This document shows, piece by piece, positions 19,101-29,100 of a stretch of 64,000 bases of DNA. Origin of the DNA: Streptomyces spectabilis (GTDB lineage: Bacteria; Actinomycetota; Actinomycetes; Streptomycetales; Streptomycetaceae). Every line of letters begins with the position of its first letter. The stretch's first letter is position 1. The notes beneath the pieces were generated by a model that was given only the letters and a program-made list of their open reading frames with translations, searched no databases and was not told the DNA's origin. The position numbers and the translations under genes were made by a program. The stretch is from positions 1,240,001 to 1,304,000 of the forward strand of contig NZ_CP023690.1 in the NCBI RefSeq assembly GCF_008704795.1, read 5' to 3'.

Positions 19101-22100
19101 CGGTCGGCGCGACCGGTCCTGCGGCGGGCCGACGCGCGTCCCGCCCGGGTGCCGCTGTCGTTCGCCCAGCACCGCCTGCGGTTCCTCGACGCGCTCGAAC
19201 CGCTGCCGACGTACCATCTGCCGCTCGTGGTCCGGCTCCGTGGCGACCTCGATGTGCCCGCGCTCGCGGCGGCGGTGCGGGACGTGGTGGGGCGGCACGA
19301 GAGCCTGCGCACGCTGTTCGTCACCGACGACCGGGGCGTGGCGGCGCAGGTCGTCGTGGAGGCGGGCGACGTCGTGCTCGACGTGCCCGTGCGCGACGTC
19401 GCGCCGGACGCGGTGACCGCGACGGTGTCCGAGGTGGTGGGCCGCGGCTTCGACCTCTCGGCGGAGCTTCCGGTCCGGGTGTGCGTGCTGCGCTGCGCCC
19501 CCGACGAGCACGTGCTGGTGCTGCTCCTGCACCACATCGCCGCCGACGGCGAGTCCATGCGGCCCCTGGCCCGCGACCTGGCCGCCGCCTACGCCGCCCG
19601 GCGCCGGGGCGACCCGCCCCGGTGGGCCGAACTCCCCGTGCAGTACGCGGACTACACCCTGTGGCAACGCGAACTGCTCGGCGACGAGACCGACCCCGAC
19701 AGCCTGCTCTCGACCCAACTCACCTACTGGCGCGATGAGTTGGCCGGTGCTCCGCAGCCACTGCGGCTCCCCGCCGACCGGCCGCGGCCGCCGGTGGCCA
19801 GCCACCGCGGCGACACCGTCGCGTTCCGGCTCGCTCCCGAGGTGCGGTCGGCGCTCGACGACGTGGCCCGCGCGCACGGCGCGACCGTGCCGATGGTGCT
19901 CCAGTCCGCCCTCGCGGTCCTGCTGCACCTGATGGGCGGCGGCGACGACCTCACCGTGGGCTCCTCCATCGCCGGGCGCACCGACGAAGGCCTCGCGGAC
20001 CTCGTGGGCTTCTTCGTCAACACCTGGGTGCTGCGGGCCGACCTGTCGGGCGACCCGTCGTTCGACGACGTGGTCCGGCAGGTGCGGGACAAGGCCGTGA
20101 CCGCGTACGACCACCAGGACCTGCCCTTCGAGCGGCTCGTCGAGGACCTCAACCCGGAGCGCTCCACCGCCCACCACCCCCTGTTCCAGGTGATGTTCTC
20201 CTGGCAGCGGGGCCTGGGCGACATCGAACTCGCCGAGCTGAAGGCCGCCCCGGAGCCGGTCGTGACGGGGACCGCGAAGTTCGACCTGCTCTTCCAGGTC
20301 GACGAGCCGTCGCCGGGCGACCGGCAGCCGGGGCAGGGCCTGTACGGGCTCGTCGAGTACGCCGCCGACCTGTTCGACCGGAGCACCGCGCAGGCGCTGG
20401 CCGACCGGTTCACGCGTCTCGTCGGCCGGTTGGCGGCGGACCCCGGGGTGCGGCTCGACGCCCTGGACGCGCTCACGGACACCGAGCGGGACCTGCTGCG
20501 CGAGGTGAACGACACCGCGGCGCCCACCCCGCCGGTGACGGTCCCCGCGCTCTTCGAACGGCGGGTCGCCGCCGCGCCGGACGCCGTCGCGGTGGTGTCC
20601 GGCGACGCGTCACTGACGTACCGGGAGCTGAACGCGCGGGCCAACCGGCTCGCCCGCGTCCTGGTGCGGCACGGCGTGGGGCAGGAGTCGGCCGTGGCCC
20701 TCGCCGTGCCGAGGTCCCCGGAGTACGTGGTGGCGGTGCTCGCCGTCCTGAAGGCCGGGGGCGCGTACGTGCCGCTGGCGCACGACCATCCGCCGGAGCG
20801 CCTGGCGTCGCTGCTGCGGAATACGCGCCCGGCGCTCCTCGTGACCGCGTCCCGGGTGGCGGCCGACCTGCCCGACGGCCCCTGGCCGCGCCTCGTCGTC
20901 GACGCCCCGGACACGGTCGCGGCCGTGGCGGGCGAGGCGGACGACGACCTGCCGGACGGGGGACGGCCGGACCGGCTCGCCTACGTCATCCACACGTCCG
21001 GGTCCACGGGCCTGCCCAAGGGCTCCGGGGTCGGCCACCGCGCCGTGGTGGACCTGGCGGCGGACCGGGTCTGGGCGGGCGGCGCCCAGGAACGGGTGCT
21101 GCTGCACAACACGCCGACGTTCGACATGGCCGTCTACGAACTGTGGGTGCCGCTCCTGAACGGCGGCACGATCGTCCTCGCACCCGCCGGCAGGCTGGAC
21201 GTCGACACGTACGCGGCGGTCATCACCGAGCGGCGGGTGACCGCGCTCCTCCTCACGCCGGGCCTGCTGTCCCTGCTCGCCGACGCCCACCCGCACTGCC
21301 TCGGCGGGCTGCGCGAGGTGTGGGCAGGCGGCGAGGCGCTGCCCGTGGAGACGGTGGCGCGGCTGCTGCGCGACCGGCCGGAGGCCGTCGTCGTCAACGG
21401 GTACGGGCCGACGGAGGCCGCGGTGTTCGCCACCTGCCGCCGGTTCACCGCCGCCGACCGGCTCGGCCCGACGGTCCCGATCGGACGGCCCCTCGACAAC
21501 ACGCGCGCGTACGTGCTCGACGACCTGCTGCGCCCCGTGCCGCCCGGCGTGGAGGGCGAGCTGTACCTCGCCGGTTCGGGCCTGGCGCGCGGCTATGTGC
21601 GGCGACCCGCGCTCACCGCGGAGCGGTTCGTGGCCTGCCCGTTCGGCGCGCCCGGCGCGCGCATGTACCGCACCGGGGACGTTGTGGTGTGGACGGCGGA
21701 CGGCGAGCTGCTGTTCCGCGGGCGCGTCGACGACCAGGTGCAGGTCCGCGGCTACCGGGTCGAGCCCGGTGAGGTGGAAGCGGCCCTCCTGACGCATCCG
21801 GGGGTGGGCGGGGCGGTCGTGGTCGCCCGGGAGAGCCCGGGCGGCGGCGGAAAGCGGCTCGTCGCCCACGTCGTTCCGGCCGCGGGGGCCGGTGGTCGGG
21901 CCGCGGAGTCCGGAGGGCAGGTCACGGGGCCCGGCGGTCGGGCCGCAGAACCCGGCGGGCAGGTCACGGAGTCCGGCGGTCGGGCCGCAGAACCCGGCGG
22001 ACAGGTCACGGAGTCCGGCAGTCAAGCCGCGGAGTCCGGAGGGCAGGTCACGGGGCCCGGCGATCGGGCCGCAAAACCCGGCGGACAGGTCACAGAGTCC

Positions 22101-23162
22101 GGCAGTCAAGCCGCGGAATCCGGAGGACAGGTCACGGGGCCCGGCGATCGGGCCGCAAAACCCGGCGGACAGGTCACAGAGTCCGGCAGTCAAGCCGCGG
22201 AATCCGGAGGACAGGTCACGGAGTCCGGCGGACAGACCGCAAAACCCGGCGGACAGGTCACAGAGTCCGGCAGTCAAGCCGCGGAATCCGGAGGACAGGT
22301 CACGGAGTCCGGCGGACAGACCGCAAAACCCGGCGGGCAGGTCACAGAGTCGGGCGGTAGAGCCGCGGAGTCCGGTGGGCAGGTCACGGAGTCGGGTGGT
22401 CGAGCCGCGGAGTCCGGCGAACAGACCGCAAAACCCGGCGAACAAGTCACGGAGTCCGGCAGTCAAGCCGCGGAGTCCGGAGAGCAGGTCACGGGGCCCG
22501 GCGGTCAGACCGCAAAACCCGGCGGACAGACCGCAGAGTCCGGCGGCCGAGCCACAGAACCCGGCGGGCAGGTCACGGAGTCCGGCGGACAAACCGCGGA
22601 ACCCAGCCAGCGGACCGGGCAACCCGGCAGGCAGGCCGCAGAGCCGAGCGGGCACGCGGAGCCCGGCGGGCGGGCCACGGGCGCCGGGGCCGCCGCCGAG
22701 GGCCCTCCCGCTCCCGTCGGCCCCCTCGCCCCCGAGGGCCTGCGCGCCCATCTGGCCCGGCGGCTGCCGCCGTACATGCTGCCCGCCGCGTTCGTCGCGC
22801 ACGACGCCTTCCCGCTCACCCCGCACGGCAAGGTGGACCGCCGGGCCCTGCCCGCTCCCCCGGAACCCGGCACCGGCTCCGCCACCGCCCCGGTGCGGCC
22901 GCGCACGGACACCGAGCGGGCGGTCGCCGCGATCTGGGCGCAGCTGCTCGACCGGGACGAGGTCGGGGTGCACGAGAAGTTCTTCGAGGCCGGCGGGACC
23001 TCCCTCTCCCTCCTCGCGCTCAGCCGCCGCCTGGCCGGACTCGGCCCGCGCGAGGTGCCGTTGAGCGCCCTGTTCGAGCACACCACGGTCGAGGCGATGG
23101 CCCGCCTGGTCGACGGCCGCCCTCTCGGCGAACCCTCCTACGAAACGAGGTACGAGCTATGA
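7185..23162 (+). CDS. Four-module non-ribosomal peptide synthetase (5,325 aa)
   Basis: Domain order by residue: vestigial C-like (1-270, no HHxxxDG), C1 (about 285-700, HHVLFDG at 427), A1 (about 765-1270), PCP1 (Ser1310 in GGHS), C2 (about 1365-1800, HHIAADG at 1495), A2, PCP2 (Ser2374 in GGDS), E (about 2430-2900, [10 protein letters not shown] at 2572, EGHGRE, FNYLG), C3 (HHLLFDG at 3074), A3, PCP3 (Ser3932), C4 (HHIAADG at 4116), A4 with a repeat insertion (4903-5140), PCP4 (Ser5273 in GGTS). Each A domain has TSGSTGxPKG and the A10 Lys. Pocket residues read by eye (GrsA 235-331): A1 DVYFAGAAI, A2 DAYLWGAMA, A3 DMFSAGGYA, A4 DMYLWGGVF; I assign no substrates. Module 2 makes a D-residue. 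C1 implies an acyl starter. GTG at 7185 has AGGAG 9 nt upstream. No MbtH-like gene is in the window. First gene of a seven-gene operon. Confidence 0.95.
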   Translation: MIPLPSVRRGAWFTERRANDEERRGRTLELRLRGALDTEALASAVRDVTDDDGTGEPRRVADEHLVSLAVPPHGEGLLAPLVRDLEAAYAARRRGGGMPEQARSDGPEGAPRAVGTVEFGLDHDLLHTIDEAARVCGVTASALLRAAFAVLLRRGRGGGGAGPALGLPVAGCAADCGVWLVESAPAIPADLWEGDPSFATLTRWLRDREADADSGGLPFGLHRPVVCLLQYDSGAVGGREAAALARQFARVVRQVAAAPERRVGAVAVSLAPVDPRDLDAWERRHPGLAEVWPLTPLQSGLLFHAQLGDSARDAYRMQFVMRLRGRVEADRMRAAGQALLDRHANLRVAFVAGSDGDPAQVVVNGVRLPWRAVDLLESGADSPVDRAFAELLAEESRTPFDVGVPPLLRMALIRTGEELHALVVTAHHVLFDGLSLPYLVGDIQRLYAVGGDGSSVPRRPAYREFLVWLSGQDREAAARAWAGELAGVAEPTLLAPVVATADASGTGEAGGTGDAGRADEAREVSQTDEAEATADTGEAEVALTEPTVRALALRAEELGVAPDTLVRGAWALLIGGLTGRRDVVFGTTVPGRPEAVPGAAAMVGLFVNTLPVRVRLAPTATVADVVRDLRERQDALPGHGCGLADIQRATGTGLLFDTLVTSESYAVVHGDEHGAGFAVTGVRASADTHYPLTVAVTTEPRLRLTLQYRRPLIGRRAAQDVADRLARVLQQIAADPGTTVARLDLLAPAERADLSAGHDETAPPVAADTLPGLFARRAAAHPGAVTLEYGSDALTYAQVEARANRLARELIRRGVTRETVVAVSLSRSPDLVVTLLAVLTAGGTYLPVDAAYPPDRIAYLLADSGALLVVTDAATAARLPDVAVPVLRWDDPRTLASVARLDDRPVTDDERGGPLSVANTAYVIYTSGSTGRPKGVAVTHSGVAALVASQRRRLGLTAAARVLQFASPSFDVSVYEVCMALLTDATLVLVPEDELAAGAPLTGTIAARRVTHVFLPPAVLGALPAGSLPTVVSLAVGGDAATPELVTAWAGGRDLVNAYGPTETTAIVTFSDPLVPDGRTPPIGRPVAGTRLYVLDDALRPVPPGVAGELYVAGASLARGYPGRPGLTSGRFVACPYGAPGRRMYRTGDVVTRRHDGQLVFHGRADDQVQIRGFRVEPGEVQAALSEHPGVARAVVVADERGGDRRLVGYAVPVAGTAAPTAGELRAFVAERLPVYMVPSVVVPLAALPLGPNGKLDRRALPAPEPGGAAERGRAPRTPRERALCALFSEVLGVERVGIDDSFFDIGGHSLLATRLVNRARAVLGVDVPIRAVFESATVARLAERLGAAARSSRPELRRADARPARVPLSFAQHRLWFLHRYEGPSATYNLSYALPLSGGLDVPALAAAVRDVVGRHESLRTRFVADDRGTAAQVVVEAGDVVLDVPVRDVAPDAVDAAVAEEVAYRFDLSAELPVRACVLRSAPDEHVLVLLLHHIAADGESMRPLARDLAAAYAARRRGAAPHWAAAPVQYADYTLWQRELLGDEGDPDSLLSTQLAYWRGELAGVSQPLRLPADRPRPPVASHRGDTVAFALEADVLAAVEAVARAQGATVPMVLQSALAVLLHLMGGGDDLTLGVPIAGRTDEGLGELVGFLVNTWVLRADLSGDPSFDDVVRQVRDKAVTAYDHQDLPFERLVEDLNPERSTAHHPLFQVMFSWRTTDHEVFDVPGLRSAFALVPTRTAKFDLVFALADTPGRGVVGALEYATDLFDRGTAEALAARFTHLVRRLAADPRARIGAVDPLGPGERERLLRAFNDTEVSTPDVTVPALFERRAAAAPDAVAVVCGETSLTYRELNARADRLARALVRRGAGPDVLVAVALPRSAELVVALLGVVKAGAGYVPIDPRYPSARLGLVLADAGPLLVLTDAATRHVLPSDVPGLLLLDEVELRTGPGPERTAALSPQHLAYVMHTSGSTGTPKGVGVTHRGVVRLALDRAYAGTGHERVLMHSTQAFDAATYELWVPLLNGGTVVVAPGDSPDPAALAAVIAEHRVTGLLVTAGLFQVVAEELPEAFTGVREVWAGGDVVPPAAVRRVLAACPGTAVVDAYGPTEATMAASAHRVRTAADVGAVVPIGRPLDGTRLYVLDAALRPVPAGVPGELYIAGDRLARGYLGRAALTAERFVACPFGGPGDRMYRTGDLVAWTGEGRLVYRGRTDAQLKVRGFRIEPGEVEAALTAHPGVARAVVVARPGPGGGGRLAAYVVRVGEGGIAGVGDIDFHVGVGAAELRRFVADRLPEFMAPAAYVLLDRLPLTPSGKPDRAALPEPEFTTGSYRAPRTRREQVLADVYADVLGRDRVGVDDDFFAAGGDSIRSIQVVSRARARGVDVTPRQVFQHRTVAELARLAPAGPDGGVEPPALAELDGGGAGFLPLPPIARYVRERGGSLDRFAMSVLLDLPEGIDRAGLLATLDAVVAHHDVLRSRLVTAGDAGEGLLVGAPGPVDCGTLLRRVEHAGHGDAADDAWWRRAVAAERDAAAGLLDPAAGVMARFVWFDPGPAAGAGRLLVVLHHLVVDGVSWRVLLPDLAAAWADVRAGRTPVLPGVGTSYRRWAHALVAAAHSDRRAAELPRWLAVVEGPDPVLGTRGFDPAVDVRTTVDTVRLRLPAAVTEALLTTLPAAFRCGVNDGLLAGLALAVARLRRARGVDEPSLLLMLEGHGREEAAVPGADLSRTVGWFTSAFPVRLDVSGCDVDEAFAGGAAAGGAVKAVKEQLVAVPDGGIGYGLLRELNPRTAAVLGPRPTGQIGFNYLGRFSPADMPERLHGLGFTQVAGLGGPTAGAAADMPALAAVQINSMVTDTARGPCLDAEFEFATGAVPRALVRELAELWAAALGGLARHAEGPGAGGLTPSDVPLVPVRQRDIEVWERRYPGLAEVWPLTPLQSGLLFHTLYADGEPDAYHVQFVLHLRGHVAAARMRAAGQALLDRYANLRTAFVAGADGDSVQVVVDGAELPWREVDLTGDGGAAEAGPDAAFEALLADDARQPFDVAAPPLLRMALVRRAARRYELVLTAHHLLFDGWSLPVLTQDLLRLYGAGGDGSALPRAPRYRDFLTWLGAQDREAAARAWADELAGVTEPTLLTPVARAAPGTARDAGFGQVEVPVPVDLARGLAARAADLGVTLNTVVQGAWALLVGGLTGRADVVFGATVSGRPGAVPGVDAMAGMFINTLPVRVRCAPADSVAEVLTGLQDRQAALLDHHHCGLTEIHRVTGTDVLFDTLVAFESYPVDRVGFGEANAAAGIEVTGIRPLSGSHYPLTVMAAADPWLRLTLQHQRNVIGHDAARDIADRFQHVLTQLAARPDALVGRLQVLTAAERERLLHTLNDTAVGAPERTVVDLFEEQARRRPDALAVVCGEVSHTYARLDARADRLARALAGLGVVPETVVALALPRSADLVVCALGILKAGGAYLPLDPEHPGTRLGHILTDVRPELILTDAATAGRLPATGTRAVLLDDLTGPGLADDTPEPPRRPRPEHLAYVIATSGSTGRPKGVALTHANLVNPFADLAEQVGAPGWRMLTGTSIGFDMAAFEVFCTLVTGGRVEIVRDVLALAERAAWDVDVISSVPSAFAELVDRIGDRVRPRTLALGGEALPPALVERVRAHWPRIRIVNGYGPSEAFYATSHVLDPGRGYSRGVPVGRPLGNVRAYVLGPGLAPVAHGATGELYLAGAGVGRGYHRRAARTAERFVADPFGPPGTRMYRTGDLARWNARDELEYAGRADAQVKIRGYRVEPGEIEAALATHPRVGRAAVVVRGAAAARRLVAYVVPAEGGDGPPPAELRAFLTGLLPDYMVPAAFVLLDRLPLSPHGKLDRTALPRPEPARTTAYRAPRTPQERLLCALFAEVLGAENVGAAPVGIDDSFFDLGGHSLLATRLANRMRTSLGVDVPIRVVFASATVARLAGYAVAQARSARPVLRRADARPARVPLSFAQHRLRFLDALEPLPTYHLPLVVRLRGDLDVPALAAAVRDVVGRHESLRTLFVTDDRGVAAQVVVEAGDVVLDVPVRDVAPDAVTATVSEVVGRGFDLSAELPVRVCVLRCAPDEHVLVLLLHHIAADGESMRPLARDLAAAYAARRRGDPPRWAELPVQYADYTLWQRELLGDETDPDSLLSTQLTYWRDELAGAPQPLRLPADRPRPPVASHRGDTVAFRLAPEVRSALDDVARAHGATVPMVLQSALAVLLHLMGGGDDLTVGSSIAGRTDEGLADLVGFFVNTWVLRADLSGDPSFDDVVRQVRDKAVTAYDHQDLPFERLVEDLNPERSTAHHPLFQVMFSWQRGLGDIELAELKAAPEPVVTGTAKFDLLFQVDEPSPGDRQPGQGLYGLVEYAADLFDRSTAQALADRFTRLVGRLAADPGVRLDALDALTDTERDLLREVNDTAAPTPPVTVPALFERRVAAAPDAVAVVSGDASLTYRELNARANRLARVLVRHGVGQESAVALAVPRSPEYVVAVLAVLKAGGAYVPLAHDHPPERLASLLRNTRPALLVTASRVAADLPDGPWPRLVVDAPDTVAAVAGEADDDLPDGGRPDRLAYVIHTSGSTGLPKGSGVGHRAVVDLAADRVWAGGAQERVLLHNTPTFDMAVYELWVPLLNGGTIVLAPAGRLDVDTYAAVITERRVTALLLTPGLLSLLADAHPHCLGGLREVWAGGEALPVETVARLLRDRPEAVVVNGYGPTEAAVFATCRRFTAADRLGPTVPIGRPLDNTRAYVLDDLLRPVPPGVEGELYLAGSGLARGYVRRPALTAERFVACPFGAPGARMYRTGDVVVWTADGELLFRGRVDDQVQVRGYRVEPGEVEAALLTHPGVGGAVVVARESPGGGGKRLVAHVVPAAGAGGRAAESGGQVTGPGGRAAEPGGQVTESGGRAAEPGGQVTESGSQAAESGGQVTGPGDRAAKPGGQVTESGSQAAESGGQVTGPGDRAAKPGGQVTESGSQAAESGGQVTESGGQTAKPGGQVTESGSQAAESGGQVTESGGQTAKPGGQVTESGGRAAESGGQVTESGGRAAESGEQTAKPGEQVTESGSQAAESGEQVTGPGGQTAKPGGQTAESGGRATEPGGQVTESGGQTAEPSQRTGQPGRQAAEPSGHAEPGGRATGAGAAAEGPPAPVGPLAPEGLRAHLARRLPPYMLPAAFVAHDAFPLTPHGKVDRRALPAPPEPGTGSATAPVRPRTDTERAVAAIWAQLLDRDEVGVHEKFFEAGGTSLSLLALSRRLAGLGPREVPLSALFEHTTVEAMARLVDGRPLGEPSYETRYEL
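12151..12342 (+). repeat. 192-bp recombination tract in C2 (copy 1)
   Basis: Identical base for base to 20014-20205. Encodes the C-domain segment from [10 protein letters not shown] to FQVMFSW. Flanking parts of C2 and C4 are also very similar, but diverge at the ends of this tract. Confidence 0.85.
20014..20205 (+). repeat. 192-bp recombination tract in C4 (copy 2)
   Basis: Second copy of 12151-12342, in the same frame and the same position of the condensation domain of module 4. Perfect identity at synonymous sites points to recent duplication or gene conversion between modules 2 and 4. Confidence 0.85.
21891..22604 (+). repeat. About 34 tandem 21-bp (7-residue) repeats inside adenylation domain A4
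   Basis: In-frame array of a 7-residue unit, consensus G-G-[QR]-[VAT]-[TA]-[EGK]-[SP] (for example [35 protein letters not shown]), residues 4903-5140 of the NRPS. Higher-order 14- and 28-residue periods are evident, and some 84-bp blocks recur almost unchanged. Degenerate units continue to about 22690. It lies between the LVAHVVP strand and the [16 protein letters not shown] helix of the A-domain C-terminal subdomain; the other four A domains of the cluster have a short linker there. Base composition is visibly richer in A than the surroundings. Confidence 0.95.
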
Positions 23163-23172
23163 GGTACGAGCC

Positions 23173-26100
23173 ATGACGCACCCGAGCCCCTCCGGCCGGG
23201 AGGCCGTGGCGGTCATCGGGGTGGCCCTCGCCCTGCCCGACGCCGACGACCTGGACGCCCTCCACCGCAACCTGCTCGAAGGCCGGGTCAGCGTCCGCGC
23301 GCCGGGCCGCGACCGGGCCCACTACGCGGGGGCGCCCGCGGACGCCGGCTACCTCCCCCTGGCCTATCTGGACCGCATCGACCTCTTCGACCACCGGTTC
23401 TTCGACCTGTCGCGGCGCGAGGCCGAGTTGATGGACCCGCACCAGCGCATGACCGCCCAGCTCGCCCACCGGGCCATCGAGAACGCCTGCTACGCGCCCC
23501 GCGACCTGAAGGGCTCGCGGACCGCCGTCGTTCTCAGCGCGCCCGAGCCGCACTACGCGGGCCTGTACCCGGACGACGACCCGCAGCAGGTCCTCGGCTC
23601 GCACCCGTCGGCCACGGCCGCGCGGATCTCCTACCTCTTCGACTTCGCCGGGCCCGCCCTCGTCGTGGACACCGCGTGCAGCGGCAGCCTGACGGCGCTC
23701 GCCGTCGCCGTGGACCAGCTGCGCGACGGGCGGGCGGACCTGGCGGTCGCGGGCGGGCTCAGCCTGTATCCGGTGCTGATCCGCGAGCGCGACTACGTGC
23801 CCCTGCTCGGCATCGTGTCCGCCGACGGGGTGTGCCGCCCCTTCGACGCCGCCGCGGACGGCTCCACCGCCGGTGAGGGCGGCGGGCTCGTCGTGCTCAA
23901 GCGGCTCTCCGACGCGCTCGCCGACGGCGACCACGTCCACGCCGTGGTGCGCGGTGTCGCCGTCAACCAGAACGGCTTCCGCGCCACGAGCATGAGCGCG
24001 CCCAGCGCCCGGGCCCAGTCCGCCGCGATCGTCGAGGCCTGGCGGCAGGCGGGCGGGGCACCGCCCGCCTACGTGGAGTGCCACGGCTCGGGCACGCGGC
24101 TCGGCGACGTGATCGAGGCCGAGGGGCTGCGGCAGGCCTTCACCGAAGCCGGGGCCGGGCCCGGGCCCGGGCCCGGTGAACCGTGTGGAATCAGCAGCAT
24201 CAAGGGCAACATCGGCCACATCAACCACGCCGCGGGGATCGCGGGACTCCTCAAGGTCCTCGCCGGGCTCCGGCACGGCACGCGCTACCCGAACCCGAAC
24301 TTCAGCGCGCCCAACCCGCTGATCGACTTCAGCGGCCCGGTCCGCGTCGACGCGGCGGCGCGGGCCTGGGAGCCCGCCCCCGGCACGCCCCGCCGGGCGG
24401 GCGTCAGCTCCTTCGGCCTGACCGGGACCAACGTGCACGCCGTCGTCGAGGAGCCGCCCGCCGCGCCGCCCGCGCCCGCCGCGCCGGAGCCGGGGACCGA
24501 GCTCGTCACCCTCTCCGCGAAGTCCCCCCGGGCGCTCGCCGCCTACGCGGAGCGCGTCGCCGACTTCCTCGACTCCACCGGGCACCGGCTCTCCGACATC
24601 GCCCACGCCCTGAACCGGGGCCGCGACGACCACCCGTACCGCTGGGCGGGCACCGCACGCGACCGCCGCGAGCTGGCCGCCGCCCTGCGCGCGGCGCCCC
24701 ACGCCGAGCGGGAACCGGCCGCGGCGGCCCCCCTCGTGCTGCTCTTCTCCGGCGACGCCGAACTCGGCGACGGGACCTGGGCGGCCCTGAGCGCGGCCTT
24801 CCCCGCACTCGCCGACGCCGACGGCGGCACGGACGACGGCCCGCCGGGCGCCCGTCTCTTCGACCGGCAGCTCGCGGGCCACCGCCTCGCGCGCGCCCTC
24901 GGCCTGTCCGCCGCACGCCTGGTCGGCTCCGGCGTCGGCAACCTCGCGGTGCGGTCCGCGCAGCGCCCGGCGACGGCGGACGAGGCCCGCCGCGCGGCCG
25001 CGGACACGCCGATCACGAGCCAGGTCGACGAGGCCGGGCTCCGGCGCGCGGCGCGCGGCCTCGTCGACGAGGGCGCCGTGGTGGTCGAGCTGGCCGCGGA
25101 CGGCACCCTGGCACTGGAGATCTCCCGGGTGGCCCCCGAGCTGCCCGTCGTCCGCCTCTACGCCGACCCCACGCGGGACGGCGTGCTCTCCGCGCTCGCC
25201 GGGCTCTACGCGCTCGGCGCGGACATCGACTGGAACGCGTACTACGCCGGGACCGGGGCCCGCCGCATCGAGGTGCCGACCTACCCGTTCGACGCCGACG
25301 CGGTGTCCTGCTGGTGTCTGCCGCCGGGCGGGCCGCTGCCGACGCACGCACCGGAGCCCGCGCCCGCCCCGTCGCCCGTACCGGCGCGGCAGGCCGAACC
25401 GGGCGCCACCGAGGCCGAGTTGGCCGCGCTGTGGAAGCACGTCCTCAAGGCCGACGAGGTCGGCCCCGGCTCGAACTACTTCGAGCTGGGCGGCACGTCC
25501 ATCGCGGGCATCACCGTGCTGCGCGCGGCCGAGGAGCGCTTCGGCGCCCGTCTGACCTTCGCCGACCTGCACCGGAACCCCACCCTGCGCGCCCTCGCCG
25601 CGCGCATCGACGCCGTGCGCGCGACGAGCCCCGGACGGGACGACTGGACGATCACCCCGCTGCCGCGCCCCGGCCGTCTGCCGCTCTCCTTCAACCAGGA
25701 GCAGCTGTGGTACCTGGACCGGCTGAACCCGGGCAGCCCGCTGTACAACATCCCCGCCAACACCCGCTACGTCGGCGACTTCGACTTCGGCGCGTTCCGC
25801 GGCGCCCTGGGCGACGTGGTGGACCGGCACGAGGTGCTGCGCACCCGCATCCTGGACGAGGACGGCCGTCCGTACGCCGTGGCCGACACGGCCGCGCCAC
25901 AGGTGGAGTTCGTCGACCTCGGCGCGCTGCCCGAGGAGCGGCGCACCGAGGAGCTGTCCCGCACGATCACGGCGGAGGCGACGGCGCCCTTCGACCTCGG
26001 GCGGGGCCCGCTCCTGCGCACGGTGGTGGTCAGGGTCGCCGAGCGGGACCACGTCGTCCTGCACACCGTGCACCACATCGCCTTCGACGGCTGGGCCCCC

Positions 26101-29100
26101 GCCGTGTTCTTCCGCGAGCTGTCCGCCTGCTACGGCGCCCGGATCGCCGGGCGCCGGGCCGAGCTGCCCGAACTGCCCGTCCAGTACGCGGACTTCGCGG
26201 CCTGGCAGCGGCGGTGGCTGGACGCGGAGCGCATGGAGCGCGGGCTCGCGTACTGGCGTCGGCAGTTGCGCGACCTGGACGTTCCCGAGCTGCCGCTCGA
26301 CCGGCCGCGCCCGGCCGCGCAGTCGTACCGCGGCGGCTATGTGAAGTTCGCGCTCGACGAGGAACTCGCCCGGCGCCTGCGCGCGTTCAGCGTCGGCGAG
26401 AGCACCACGAGCTTCGTCACCATGCTCGCCGTGGTCGACGCCCTGCTGCACCTGTGGGCGGGCCGGCGTGACGTGGTGGTGGGCGCGGCGACGACGGGCC
26501 GGTTCAACCCCGCGACGCACGACCTGATCGGCTACTTCAACAACCTGCTGCCGTTCCGCACGAAGGTCGATCCGGGGATCGGCTTCCGCGAGCTGGTCGC
26601 GCGGTGCGCGGCCACCGCCACCGGGGTCCTGGACCACGAGGAGATCCCGTTCGCGAGGATCGTCGCCGACGCCGGCCACCGCGACCCGTCACGGCATCCG
26701 GTGTTCACCGTCTGCTACACGCACCAGAACACCGTCGCCGCGTCCCTGGACCTGGAGGGGCTGCGCCCCGTGGCCCTGCGGGGCGACCTCGCCGGGGTCT
26801 CCGGAGTCGCCCCGGGCACCGCCAAGTTCGACCTCACCTTCGGCCTGTACGACCAGGACGACAGCCCCATGGACGCGTACCTGGAGTACGCGGTCGACCT
26901 GTTCGACGCCGCGACCGCGCACCGCCTGGTCGGCCTCTTCCAGGGCATCGCCGAGGCCGTGATGAGCGACCCGGACCGGCCGCTCGCGGACCTCGCGCCG
27001 CTCCTCGGCGGGACCGGCGGCGTCGAGTCCTCCCTGCTCGTCGGGGAGCGCCGCGCGCTCCCGGACACGCGCCTGGTCTGTGAGGTCTTCCAGGAGCACG
27101 CCGCGCGGCGCCCGGACGAGGTCGCGGTGATCGACGCTGCCGGGGAGCACACCTTCCAGGAGGTCGACCGGCGCGCGAACCGCCTCGCCCGGCGGCTCGT
27201 CGCGCACGGCGTCGGCCCGGACGGCGTCGTCCCGGTGCTCGCCGCGCGCGGGGCCGACCTGGTGGTCGGCTGGCTCGGCGTCCACAAGGCGGGGGCGGCC
27301 GTCGCCTCGCTCGACCCGGCCGTCCCCGAGCGCCGGGTGCGGTCCGTGCTCGCCGGGGTCGGCGCCGCCGCCGTGGTCCTGGGCGAGGGCATGACCATCA
27401 CGGTCCCCGAGGGCGTCCCGGTCCTGCGCATCGCCGACGCCGTGGCGCAGCCGGGCCCGGACACGGACGCGGGCCCGGACGGGGACGGCGCGCCACCACT
27501 GCGGGCGGGCCCGCGCAATCTGGCGTACGTGGTCCACACCTCGGGCTCCACCGGGCGCCCGCAGGGCTGCGAGGTCGAGCACGGCGGGCTGCTCAACGTC
27601 CTGACGTGGTACGGCGACACGTTCGGGATCGGGCCCGGGGACCGCGTCGCGCAACTGGCCGCCGCGGGCTTCGACATGGCCATGTTCGAGGTCATGGCGG
27701 CCCTGTACCACGGCACCGCGCTGTACTTCGTCGCGGACCCGCTGCAGACCCCGGACAAGCTCCTCGGCGACCTGGCCGAGCACCGCGTCACCGTGGCCTG
27801 CATGCCGACGCCGCTGGCCGAGACGGTCCTCGCGGAGCTGCCCGACGAGCCCGCTCCCGGCCTGCGCCTGGTGCTCACGGGCGGCGACCGGCTGCGGGTG
27901 CGTCCGCCGCGCCGGACGCCCTTCGCGGTGCACAACATCTACGGGCCGACCGAGTGCGCCTTCTGCGTGACCGGGGGCCCGGTCGCCGACGCCGGGGCGG
28001 CCCCCGACGTCGTCCCGGACATCGGCAGGCCGCTGCCCAACGTCCGTGTCCACGTCCTTGACTCCCGCCTGCGCCCCGTGGCGCGGGGCGAGCGCGGCGA
28101 GGTCTACGCCGGGGGCGCCCACGTCGGCCGCGGCTACCACGGCAGGCCGGGCCCGACCGCGGCCCGGTTCGTCGCCGACCCCTTCGCGGACGAGCCGGGG
28201 GCGCGGATGTACCGCACCGGTGACCTGGCCCTGGTCCGCGCCGACGGCACCCTGGAGTTCCACGGCCGCGCCGACGACCAGCTCGAACTGCGCGGCCACC
28301 GCGTGGAACCGGCCGAGGTCGAGCGCACGCTGCTCGCGCACCCGCGCGTACGCGAAGCGCTCGTCCACGCCGCGCACCGGCCCTCCGGCGCCCCGCTCCT
28401 GGTGGCGCACGTCGCGGGCGACGACGTGCCGGGCGAGGCCGAGCTGACCCGGTGGGCGGCCGGGGCGCTGCCGGAGTACATGGTGCCCGGCCGGGTCCTG
28501 CGCCATGCCGCACTGCCCCGCACGAGCAACGGAAAGCTCGACCGCCGGACGATGAGGAAGAGGGACATGGCCGACCGCGACACGACGAACGAACTGACGG
28601 CGGTGGTCACGGCGGTGACCCCGGGGGCGGTCCTCGACGACGCCGGGCGGGAGGCCGAGCGGGTCCTCGCCGGGATCTGGACCGACCTGCTCGGCGTCGC
28701 GCGGGTGGCGCCGGACGACAACTTCTTCCGCATCGGCGGTGACTCGCTGCTGAGCGTGGGCATCGCATCGCGGGCCACCCGGGCCGGTCTGCCGCTGACC
28801 CCGCACGACGTGCTGAGCCATCCGACCCTGCGCGACCTCGCCGCGGTCGCGGCGAAGGGCACCGTCCCCGACGCCGCGCCCCGGCCCGTCGCCGCCGCGT
28901 CCGCGTCCGCGCCGCGCGAGCCGGTGCCGCCCGCGCCCCTGGTGCAGGCCCTGCTCGCCACGGCGCGCGACGGGGCTCGGGACTTCGTCACGCCCCTGCT
29001 CCTGGAGACGGCCCCGGGCATCGGCGCGGACGCGGTGCGCGCGGCCTTCGACCGCCTCGTCGAGGTCCAGGAGCCGCTGCGCTACCGGTTCCGGCACAAC

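Noticed and set aside
21891..22604. CRISPR array
   Set aside because: Regular 21-bp periodicity, but the units are contiguous without unique spacers, keep the reading frame, and encode a heptapeptide.
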